Assembly (NCBI GenBank): GCA_046346965.1
Contig: JAXMHB010000003.1
Span: forward strand, 62,001 to 126,000
DNA: 64,000 bases
Direction of reading: 5' to 3'
Origin: JAXMHB01 sp046346965
GTDB taxonomy: Bacteria > Pseudomonadota > Gammaproteobacteria > Xanthomonadales > SZUA-5
Made by a program: the position numbers and the translations under genes. Under the pieces are notes generated by a model. That model saw only the letters and a list, made by a program, of their open reading frames with translations. It was not told where the DNA came from and ran no database searches. Of this stretch, positions 17,425 to 24,585 are shown piece by piece. Positions within the stretch are counted from its first letter, which is position 1, and the number at the start of each line of letters is the position of its first letter.

Positions 17425-18357
17425 TTAGCCCGCCGCACCCAGCCGGTACGCCAGCGCAACACAGACGACAAGGGAATAGCTCAAGAAAATCAGCGAGATG
17501 CCGCCCATATTGGCGCCTTTGCTGACGTGCCCGTAGCCGCGATCGCGCATGCCGCGCAGGGTCCGGTAGGCAAGCAGGCCGACGGCCGCCAGCGGCAGCA
17601 GCGTGAGGCCGGGCAGGATGCTGCTTGTGCTGAGCAGGGCGGCGCTGAGCAGTCCGCCGGCGACCAGGGCCTCGACCACCCACACCGCGCCGCGCGGCCC
17701 GCAGACGATCGCCAGCGTGCGTCGGCCGGCGGCGGCATCGCCGATCCGATCGCAGGCGTTGTTGGCCGCCAGGATTGCCGCGATCAGCAGCGTCGACGGC
17801 AGCCCCAGCCAGATCAGCGCCGCGCTCAGGGCTTTGGTATGCACATAGGCCGCCAGCGCGATCAGCAGTGCGCCCATCGTGCCGCCGGCGAACAGTTCTC
17901 CCACCGGCGTGCGCGAAATCGGCCACGGGCCGCCGCTGTAGCCGTAGGCGATCAGCATGCAGACGGCGCCGATGCCGATCACCTCCCAGCCGGTACGCAG
18001 CCCGATCAGCAGGCCGAGCAGCATGGCGAGCGCGAACAGGCCGGCGGACAGGCGCCAGGCGATACGCGGATCGATGCGGCGATGCACCAGCACCTTGTAG
18101 CGATCGACATCGGTCTCGACGGTATCGACGCCATCGCGATGGTCGTAGTAGCTGTTGAAGCCGGCAGTCGCCAGATCGACGCACAGGCTGGCCGCCAGCA
18201 TCAGGGCGAAGGTGAGCGGATCGAAAGCGCCCTGCCCGGCCGCCCACAGCGTGCCAATGGCCAGCGAGGACAGGCTGACGATCTTGGTGCGCAACTCGAC
18301 GATCCTGGCCAGATCGGACAGGGTCGGACGTTCGGGGACGGCAGTCAGCGTGTTCAT
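17425..18357 (-). CDS. UbiA-superfamily prenyltransferase, MenA-like
   Basis: This is a 310-residue polytopic prenyltransferase. The first Asp-rich motif reads NSYYDHRDGVDTVETD (about residues 66-81). The second reads NNACDRIGDAAAGRRTLAI (about 190-208), the form typical of MenA (1,4-dihydroxy-2-naphthoate polyprenyltransferase) rather than UbiA. About eight to nine hydrophobic helices follow the family pattern. The start at 18357 (MNTLT) overlaps the DUF3419 stop (ATGA). It ends a four-gene coupled operon with an oxidoreductase, a DoxX-like protein and a DUF3419 transferase. No other menaquinone gene is visible here, so the aromatic acceptor is unknown. Confidence 0.85.
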   Translation of the reverse strand: MNTLTAVPERPTLSDLARIVELRTKIVSLSSLAIGTLWAAGQGAFDPLTFALMLAASLCVDLATAGFNSYYDHRDGVDTVETDVDRYKVLVHRRIDPRIAWRLSAGLFALAMLLGLLIGLRTGWEVIGIGAVCMLIAYGYSGGPWPISRTPVGELFAGGTMGALLIALAAYVHTKALSAALIWLGLPSTLLIAAILAANNACDRIGDAAAGRRTLAIVCGPRGAVWVVEALVAGGLLSAALLSTSSILPGLTLLPLAAVGLLAYRTLRGMRDRGYGHVSKGANMGGISLIFLSYSLVVCVALAYRLGAAG

Positions 18358-19274
18358 GTCAGCAGCGGGATCGGCACATCGGGATCCACGCCCAGCGCAT
18401 TGGCCGGGCGCACGTCGACCACGCCCCACAGTAGCGACCGATCGCGCTCGGCGGCATCGAATGGCGTGCTGTGCGTGGGTTCGGCAAAACTGCGCTGCAC
18501 CACCACCGCGCCGGGACTGGCCGCATGGCGCACCGCCGCGTACAGTCGCTGGCGATAGCCAAGCGGCGCGCCGTCGAGAATGTTCGACAGCGTGAAGGCA
18601 TCGAAACTGCCTGCCGCGCAGGACTCCAGATACGCGGCGGCATCGCCCTCGACCAGCTGGATCTGCGCCGGCACATGAGGCCCCAGCGGCGGCGTCTCGC
18701 CCAGCAGCAGCGCGCGGGCGTAGGGATTGTCACAGTTTGGGTAGCGGCTGAAGCAGCGCGCCATGCGCGCCCGCATGACGCGGCCGAAGTGCGCCGGCAG
18801 GATCGCCAGGAAGGGAGAGGCGTAGACCGTCTTCAGGCCGCTGATCGACAGCGCCACATCGGTGGCCAGGCGGAAGGCCGCGGTGTTCAGCTGCGTGTCC
18901 CAGAAACGCATCTGCTCGGCGGGGTCGGACAAGGCCAGAAACTGCTCCAGGCGCGCGCGGCGCCAGCCGCACAGCGCCATCGCGCGCCGGCCCAGGCCCA
19001 CCAGATGCTCGGCGCTGCCGGTGATCGCCGGGGCCCCGCGCAATCGCGCCTCGGCGTACGCCAGTTGCACCGGGTTGATGTCGATCGCCGTCACCGGGTG
19101 CGCGTTCGACAGCGCCATCGCCATATCGCCAGCCGAGGCAATCGCAAACACGCGCGCGCCGGGCGCAAAGGCGGCGCGCTCGATGGCGACGTCCTCGTAC
19201 ATCTGGCCGAACAGCACCCGTCGCGGCCCCAACGCGCCGAAGCGTCCCGCCACCCAAGGCGTGCCCGCGCTCAT
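18354..19274 (-). CDS. DUF3419 family protein, BtaA-like aminocarboxypropyltransferase
   Basis: This is a 306-residue protein of the DUF3419/BtaA type. BtaA transfers the 3-amino-3-carboxypropyl group of S-adenosylmethionine to diacylglycerol in betaine-lipid synthesis. Motif I is recognisable as VFAIASAGDMAMALSNAHPVTAIDINPVQLAYAE (about residues 42-75), and a second acidic methyltransferase-like strand is at FDAFTLSNILDG. The start at 19274 overlaps the DoxX-like stop, and its own stop overlaps the UbiA-family start. No BtaB N-methyltransferase gene is nearby, so a betaine lipid is not implied; the acceptor could be another lipid or a prenylated ring. Confidence 0.8.
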   Translation of the reverse strand: MSAGTPWVAGRFGALGPRRVLFGQMYEDVAIERAAFAPGARVFAIASAGDMAMALSNAHPVTAIDINPVQLAYAEARLRGAPAITGSAEHLVGLGRRAMALCGWRRARLEQFLALSDPAEQMRFWDTQLNTAAFRLATDVALSISGLKTVYASPFLAILPAHFGRVMRARMARCFSRYPNCDNPYARALLLGETPPLGPHVPAQIQLVEGDAAAYLESCAAGSFDAFTLSNILDGAPLGYRQRLYAAVRHAASPGAVVVQRSFAEPTHSTPFDAAERDRSLLWGVVDVRPANALGVDPDVPIPLLT

Positions 19275-19654
19275 ACGCCGGCCAAGCCCAGCGCCACGAC
19301 CCAGGCCAGCAGCAGCAGCGCGGCATTCTTCAACACCATGCCCACCGGATCGGGGATCCGCGCGCCGGAGAAATAGATGCCAGCCGTGTTCAGCGCGATC
19401 AGCAACAGCGTCTGCACCGCGGCAGCGGCCAGCGGCCACCAACCGCTCAGCACCCACAGTCCCAGCGCCGTTTCGGCCAGCCCAAGCAGGCGCAGCAGAT
19501 CGTGCAGCAGCGCGCGCGACAGACCGGGCACCTGCTCGATCACTTCGAACTCGTGGCGATTGCGCCCGAGCACCTTGCACCAGAAGCCTTCCCACAGCCA
19601 GACCGCGGCCACCACGCCCTGTGGCAGCCAGATCGGCAGCGAGCTGCCGCTCAC
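19271..19654 (-). CDS. DoxX-like small membrane protein
   Basis: This is a 127-residue protein with four hydrophobic helices. It opens LPIWLPQGVVAAVWLWEGFWCKVLG and continues with LLGLAETALGLWVLSGWWPLAAA, the DoxX-like pattern. The GTG start at 19654 overlaps the upstream stop as GTGA. The end overlaps the DUF3419 start. DoxX family members often sit beside quinone or thiol redox enzymes; the role here is unknown. Confidence 0.75.
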   Translation of the reverse strand: MSGSSLPIWLPQGVVAAVWLWEGFWCKVLGRNRHEFEVIEQVPGLSRALLHDLLRLLGLAETALGLWVLSGWWPLAAAAVQTLLLIALNTAGIYFSGARIPDPVGMVLKNAALLLLAWVVALGLAGV

Positions 19655-20199
19655 GGCGTCTCCCCGTGCAGCATCTGCCGGTAGCGCTCGATGAACGCGG
19701 CCAGCTGCTGATCGTAGTCGCCTGGCACCGGGATTCCCGGCACATTGGGCACGCCGTACAGTGCCAGCGGCGGCAGCCAGCGCATGCCGACGAAATGGGC
19801 GGTGGTTTCCAGCGGCTTGAGCAATTCGGTCACCGGATACAGGTTGTGGCCGCCAGGACGATATTTGTCCTCGCTGCCGCCGCAGCTGATCACCGCGCGC
19901 AAGGACTTGCCGCGCAGCGCCATCCGCGGCCCATAGGCCCAACCGAAACTCAGCACCGCGTCCAGCCAGGCTTTGAGCAGCGGCGGCGTGGCGAACCAGT
20001 AGAAGGGAAACTGCAGCACCAGCGTATCGACCGTCGCCCACCAGGCCTGCTCGGCCTCGACATCAATGCGGCCATCCGGATAGTCCGCTTCCAGATGTCG
20101 GACGCGCAGATCTGGCAGCGCCTGCAGCGCGGCCAGCAGCTGCCGGTGCGTGAGCGAATGCGCGATATCCGGGTGCGAGACGAGCACAGCGATCGACAT
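19651..20199 (-). CDS. Flavodoxin-like NAD(P)H oxidoreductase (KefF/MdaB type)
   Basis: This is a 182-residue flavodoxin-fold quinone reductase-like protein. It starts IAVLVSHPDIAHSLTHRQLL (FMN phosphate site) and has VLQFPFYWFATPPLLKAWLDAVLSFGWAYG, the hallmark of the NAD(P)H dehydrogenase (quinone) family of KefF and YwrO. GGSEDKYRPGGHNL near the C-terminal half shapes the FMN pocket. It is the first gene of the four-gene operon, reading away from the divergent strand, with only 83 bp to the hrpB stop upstream. Confidence 0.88.
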   Translation of the reverse strand: MSIAVLVSHPDIAHSLTHRQLLAALQALPDLRVRHLEADYPDGRIDVEAEQAWWATVDTLVLQFPFYWFATPPLLKAWLDAVLSFGWAYGPRMALRGKSLRAVISCGGSEDKYRPGGHNLYPVTELLKPLETTAHFVGMRWLPPLALYGVPNVPGIPVPGDYDQQLAAFIERYRQMLHGETP

Positions 20200-20282
20200 G
20201 GATCAGAGCCGGTCGGAAACAGGATCGAAACCTATCGTAATCGATGCCGCCCGGCTTTGAGACAGCGCAAGCGCCATGCCGA

Positions 20283-22769
20283 TCAGCTGCGTGGCTTGGC
20301 GCGATGGGTGGCTTTGGCGGTCCACGGATCGTCCGGCCAGGGATGCTTGGGATAGCGGCCCTTCAGTTCCTTCTTGACCTCCGGATAGGTGCGATCCCAG
20401 AAGCCCTTCAGATCCTGCGTGACCTGGATCGGCCGTCCAGCCGGGGACAAGAGGTGCAGCGTCACCGGCACCCGCCCGCGGGCGATGCGCGGCGTGTCGG
20501 CCAGTCCGAACAGCTCCTGCAGCTTGACCGCCAGCACCGGTGGCTCGCCAACCGCGTAGTCGAGCTTGCGGCTCATGCCGCTCGGCACGCTGAGCGCGTC
20601 CGGCGCTTCCTGGTCGAGCAGCTGCCGCTGGGCGTAGTCCAGGCTGCCCGTGAGCGCCTCGCCGAGCCGATCGGTGCCGAGGTTCGACAAGCGCGTGATG
20701 CCGTTCAGATAGGGCGCCAACCACTGCTCCAGGCTGCCGAGCAGCGCCGCATCCGACCAGTCCGGCAAAGCGGCCTCGGGCAACCAGGCGCGCAGACACT
20801 GCAGGCGCGCGCGCACGCGCTGCTGGTGCTCGCTGAAGGCCAGCGCGCCGATACCGAGCTGGCGGATGCCGGCGATCAGCGCCGCGCGTACCGCCTCCGG
20901 GTCGCGCGCGGGCTCGCTGCGGCGCTCCAACACGATGGCGCCAAAGCGCCGCTCGATGCGCTGCTGCGCCGCCTGGGTATGTGCGTCAAAGCCGAACTCG
21001 CGCACGGTCTGGTAGCGCTCAGGATAGTGCTGCTGCAACAGATCGGCATCGAAAGGCGCGGCGCGGGCGATACGCGCATCGGCGCCCGTCCCGGTCAGAT
21101 CGCTGACCGCAAGCCAGGGCTCGCCGGTCAACGGCGAACCCGGTCGCAGCGCCGCGCCGCGGCCACCGGCGAGCTGGTAGCGCTCGCCCTTGTCCAGTCG
21201 CGCGATCCGATCCGGGAAGGCATGGATCAACAGATCACCGAGGGCATGCAGGCTGGGCTGCGCGGGCGCTTCCGGCAGGCGCAGCCGGCGTCGCCACTCG
21301 CGCGCCGCATGGTCGATGGCGCGCAGCCCGGCCGGCGATGCCGCACCGAGCGGGCGGCGTGCGCGCAGCGCCTGCAGGGCAACGAGGCGAGCGCGCCAGT
21401 CCTCGCTCCAACGCTCCTCGCCCTGCAGCGGATCGCGCGCCTCCAGCAGTGCCAGCAACTCGGGAATCAGACCGGCCGCGGCGTCGCGGCGGCCGTGGAT
21501 GACCAGGTTGGCCAGGCGCGGATGGGTGCCGATGCGGATTAGCTCGCGCCCGTGCGGCAGCAGCCGATGGGCGTCGTCGATGGCGCCGAGGCTGCGCAGC
21601 AGCTCGCGCGCCTGCGCCAGAGGCCCGGGCGGCGGCGCATCGAGGAAACGCAGATCGCTGCCGCCCCAGGCGGCCAGTTCCAGCGCCAGCGGCGCCAGAT
21701 CGGCGTCGACGATCTCCGGCCGGCGCTCGGATTCCAGACGCTTGTCCGGCGACCACAGCCGCAGCGCATAGCCCGGGCCCAGGCGCCCGGCACGGCCGGC
21801 GCGCTGGGTGGCCGAGGCGGCGGAGATCGCGACCGTCTCCAGACGTGTGAACCCGGCATTGGGATCGAAGCGGGGCTCGCGCGCGAGGCCGCTGTCGACC
21901 ACCGCGCGCACGCCGGGCAAGGTCAGACTGGACTCGGCGACGTTGGTGGCCAGAATCACCTTGCGCCGACCGGCAGCGGCCGGCGCCAGCGCCGCCGACT
22001 GCGCCTCGATCGCCAATTCGCCGTGCAGCGGCACGCAATCCACGCTGGGCGGCAGCTGCGCCAGCAGCAAGCGCTGCGCATCGTCGATCTCGCGCCGTCC
22101 AGGCAGGAACACCAGCACGTCGGCGCTGGTGCGCGTCAGCGCCTGCTCGACCGCCCGCGCCAGATGCACGGCGAGCTTTTCCTCGCGGCGCGCGGGCAGG
22201 TAATCGATCTCGACCGGATGGCTGCGGCCGGCGCTGCTGACGCTCTGCGCGTCCAGCCAGGCGCACAGGCGGGCGCCATCGAGCGTGGCCGACATCAGCA
22301 GAATGCGCAGGTCCTCGCGCAGCCCGACCTGTGCGTCGAGCGCCAGCGCCAGCCCCAGATCGGTGGCCAGATGGCGTTCGTGGAATTCGTCAAAGATCAC
22401 GCAGCCGACGCCGTCGAGCAGCGGATCGTCCTGAATCACCCGCGTCAGGATGCCCTCGGTGACCACCTCGATGCGGGTGGCCGCGCTGACGCGCGCCTCG
22501 AAGCGGATGCGATAGCCGACCCGTCCACCCGGTTCCTCACCGAGCTGACGCGCCATGTAGCCGGCCGCCGAGCGCGCCGCGATCCGGCGCGGCTCCAGCA
22601 TCAGGATCTTCTGCCCCGCCAGCCACGGCGCATCGAGCAGCGCGAGTGGCACCGCGGTGGTCTTGCCGGCGCCGGGCGGCGCTTCCAGCACCACGCGCGT
22701 ATGCGCGGCGAGCGCCTGCTGCAGCGCCGGCAGCGCCTCGTGGATGGGCAGCGTGGGATCGGTTTTCAC
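20283..22769 (-). CDS. hrpB: ATP-dependent RNA helicase HrpB
   Basis: This is a DEAH-box helicase of 828 residues from a GTG start. Motif I is APPGAGKTTAVPLALL (about residues 32-47), motif II is FDEFHERHL (about 127), motif III is LMSATLDG, and the RecA2 motif VI is QRAGRAGRLGPG. The HrpB-specific C-terminal region ends KKELKGRYPKHPWPDDPW, the signature ending of the family. An ATG at 22802 would add 11 residues, but it lies inside the loop of a strong hairpin that ends the upstream gene, so I prefer the GTG at 22769. Confidence 0.92.
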   Translation of the reverse strand: MKTDPTLPIHEALPALQQALAAHTRVVLEAPPGAGKTTAVPLALLDAPWLAGQKILMLEPRRIAARSAAGYMARQLGEEPGGRVGYRIRFEARVSAATRIEVVTEGILTRVIQDDPLLDGVGCVIFDEFHERHLATDLGLALALDAQVGLREDLRILLMSATLDGARLCAWLDAQSVSSAGRSHPVEIDYLPARREEKLAVHLARAVEQALTRTSADVLVFLPGRREIDDAQRLLLAQLPPSVDCVPLHGELAIEAQSAALAPAAAGRRKVILATNVAESSLTLPGVRAVVDSGLAREPRFDPNAGFTRLETVAISAASATQRAGRAGRLGPGYALRLWSPDKRLESERRPEIVDADLAPLALELAAWGGSDLRFLDAPPPGPLAQARELLRSLGAIDDAHRLLPHGRELIRIGTHPRLANLVIHGRRDAAAGLIPELLALLEARDPLQGEERWSEDWRARLVALQALRARRPLGAASPAGLRAIDHAAREWRRRLRLPEAPAQPSLHALGDLLIHAFPDRIARLDKGERYQLAGGRGAALRPGSPLTGEPWLAVSDLTGTGADARIARAAPFDADLLQQHYPERYQTVREFGFDAHTQAAQQRIERRFGAIVLERRSEPARDPEAVRAALIAGIRQLGIGALAFSEHQQRVRARLQCLRAWLPEAALPDWSDAALLGSLEQWLAPYLNGITRLSNLGTDRLGEALTGSLDYAQRQLLDQEAPDALSVPSGMSRKLDYAVGEPPVLAVKLQELFGLADTPRIARGRVPVTLHLLSPAGRPIQVTQDLKGFWDRTYPEVKKELKGRYPKHPWPDDPWTAKATHRAKPRS

Positions 22770-22786
22770 GGGCGCCAGACAGCAGA

Positions 22787-22815
22787 ACGGGGCGCCGAGC
22801 ATAACGGCGCCCCGT
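22787..22815 (-). terminator. Hairpin terminator downstream of secreted-protein gene
   Basis: An 11-bp perfect stem (acggggcgccg with its complement) and a seven-base loop lie between the stop of the secreted-protein gene (22850) and hrpB. The minus-strand tail reads tctgctgtct, which is modestly T-rich. It probably ends the upstream transcript. Confidence 0.6.
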
Positions 22816-22849
22816 CGTTTGGATCAGCCGGCCGCGGCCGACACCGGCC

Positions 22850-23890
22850 TCAGCGCTGCTGCATGCGCTGCGTCGCGGCTTCCAGATGCGCCGCCGGCGC
22901 CTGGTTCAGGTCGATGCCGTAGCGCGCCAGCACCTCCTCGTTGCTCAGGCCGCCGCTGGTGTCACCCGCCAGCGCACGCGCGATCGAACGGTCGAAGCCG
23001 GCATTGCTGGCCTTGTCCATCGAACTCGGGCCGCTGCCGTTCTGCACGAAATTGCGGCTGGCGGTGCGATGGCCGCGCACCGGATAGCTGCGGTAGGCCG
23101 AGGACTGCAGGCACTGCGTGGTCACGTTCGACAGCGACTTCGGGCACACCTTGAGGATGCCGTCGAACTGATAGGTGCCGGTTTTGACGATGTAATAGGC
23201 AAAGTTGTTCGGATCGTCGTTGACGATCAGATAGTGCTCACGCGTGCTCGACTGGTAGAAGCCCGAGGCATCGTGATTGGCGATGGCGCTTTGCGTGCAG
23301 CGGCCATCCAGCGAGTTGTTGGCGCGGCAGCCGTCAAAGACGTCCGGGTTCGGCGCGCGATCGACGCGATCGAACACCAGTACGTCGCCGTAGTAGGGAT
23401 AGCTGACCGCGGTGCTGGTCGAGAAGTCGGCGGTGAGCTGCCACTCGCCGAGCATCATCTCGGTCTTGACGTCGCCGCTGGTGCGAGTCAGGTAGAAGTC
23501 ATAGCGCTCGATCGGAATGGTGCGGCCACCCCAGGTCATGCGCCCGGCGGTCTCGGTGTCGAAGATGATCTCGATCGGGCCACCGGCACCGACGGCGACG
23601 CTGGCCTGGCGCCAGTTGCAGCCCAGGCACTGACCGCCGGTGAAGCTCGACAGCACGCCGGTAAAGCGCGCATTGCCGCTCATCGCGCCCTGCGAGGTGT
23701 ACCACATCGGCTGGCCGTCGGCCTTGTACAAATAGCCGGCGAAGAAGACGAAATTGTCTTGCACTTCAATCAGATAACCGCTTCCAGGCTCGGCTGGATT
23801 CCACCAGGTCCCGCTCTCCGGGGTGAACGCAGAAGCGGCAGTAGCCAGGGTCAGTAGCGCACCACACAGGGCAGAACGGAGCAATCGCAT
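22850..23890 (-). CDS. Secreted protein with GxWWNPAExGxG module
   Basis: This is a 346-residue exported protein with a signal peptide (MRLLRSALCGALLTLATAASA). The mature N-terminus, GTWWNPAEPGSGYLIEVQDN followed by GYLYKADGQPMWY, is a beta-rich module common in secreted proteins of Xanthomonadales; its function is not known. The remainder has two Cys-containing stretches (GGQCLGCNW; VCPKSLSNVTTQCLQ) and a polar C-terminus. It is preceded by a 0.1-kb gap and followed by a hairpin terminator, so it is probably a single-gene unit. Confidence 0.72.
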   Translation of the reverse strand: MRLLRSALCGALLTLATAASAFTPESGTWWNPAEPGSGYLIEVQDNFVFFAGYLYKADGQPMWYTSQGAMSGNARFTGVLSSFTGGQCLGCNWRQASVAVGAGGPIEIIFDTETAGRMTWGGRTIPIERYDFYLTRTSGDVKTEMMLGEWQLTADFSTSTAVSYPYYGDVLVFDRVDRAPNPDVFDGCRANNSLDGRCTQSAIANHDASGFYQSSTREHYLIVNDDPNNFAYYIVKTGTYQFDGILKVCPKSLSNVTTQCLQSSAYRSYPVRGHRTASRNFVQNGSGPSSMDKASNAGFDRSIARALAGDTSGGLSNEEVLARYGIDLNQAPAAHLEAATQRMQQR

Positions 23891-23969
23891 GACGGAAGTC
23901 CAGTGAGAGGGAACGCAAGGAGGATTCTGGCCCTGCGCGCTGAATTCGTTATGAATCTTGACGGCCGTC

Positions 23970-23989
23970 CGGGCGCCCGCAGGCGCCCG
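23970..23989 (-). terminator. Hairpin downstream of DUF1993 gene
   Basis: An 8-bp GC stem (cgggcgcc, loop cgca, ggcgcccg) lies 18 bp beyond the DUF1993 stop on the minus strand. There is no clear T-run, so termination strength is uncertain. Confidence 0.4.
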
Positions 23990-24007
23990 TTCAGGCAGCG
24001 CAAGCGC

Positions 24008-24526
24008 TCACAGCGTCGGCAAGGCGCCCAGGAAGTCCGGCTTGCCGATCGGCACGCCCTGACTGCGCAAAATCGCGTAGGCGGTGGTCAGGTGGAAGTA
24101 GAAGTTCGGCAAGCCGTAATGAATCAGGTAGTCCTGGCCGTGGAAGCGGCGCTCTTTGGGCGTGCCGGGGCGCAGCGTGATGATCCGCGACGCGGCGCTG
24201 TCGAACAGCGCCGGGTCGATGCCGCGTGCGAAATCCACGCTGGTCTGAATCAGCGCCTGCATCTCGGCCAGGTTGGACTGGTTGTCGGCGATGCTGAGCA
24301 CCTCCACGCCGGCCAGGCGTGCCGGTACGCCGCGGACAAAATCGGCCGCGATCTGGATCTGCCGCGACAAGGGGAACATGTCCACGATCAAGCGCTGCTG
24401 CAGCAGCAGTTCGGCGTCATAGCCCTGCGCGGCGGCATGCGCCTGCGCCTTGCTGAGGATGGCCGACAGGTTCAACAGGCCGTGCGTCAGCGGCGGCACG
24501 CTGACGGCATAGAGTGGATGCGTCAT
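24008..24526 (-). CDS. DUF1993 family protein
   Basis: This is a 172-residue cytosolic helical-bundle protein of the DUF1993 family (DinB-like fold). Family features include the opening VSVPPLTHGLLNLSAILSKAQAHAAAQGYD, the middle DMFPLSRQIQIAADFVRGVPARLAG, and the C-terminal HYGLPNFYFHLTTAYAILRSQGVPIGKPDFLG. The start at 24526 (MTHPLY) is the first Met that begins the conserved region; an upstream in-frame start at 24589 overlaps the kinase stop. Biochemical function is unknown. It lies 59 bp beyond the Ser/Thr kinase gene, separated from it by a hairpin. Confidence 0.85.
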   Translation of the reverse strand: MTHPLYAVSVPPLTHGLLNLSAILSKAQAHAAAQGYDAELLLQQRLIVDMFPLSRQIQIAADFVRGVPARLAGVEVLSIADNQSNLAEMQALIQTSVDFARGIDPALFDSAASRIITLRPGTPKERRFHGQDYLIHYGLPNFYFHLTTAYAILRSQGVPIGKPDFLGALPTL

Positions 24527-24540
24527 CGGGCGATCTCGAT

Positions 24541-24571
24541 CGGGTTGGGGCGTGCAGCATGCCCCAACCCG
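24541..24571 (-). terminator. Hairpin downstream of Ser/Thr kinase gene
   Basis: An 11-bp perfect stem (cgggttggggc and its complement), extendable through a wobble pair to about 14 bp, lies between the kinase stop and the DUF1993 start on the minus strand. There is no T-run. It is likely a transcription terminator or mRNA-stabilising hairpin. Confidence 0.5.
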
Positions 24572-24585
24572 CGCCCGCGTGCCGA

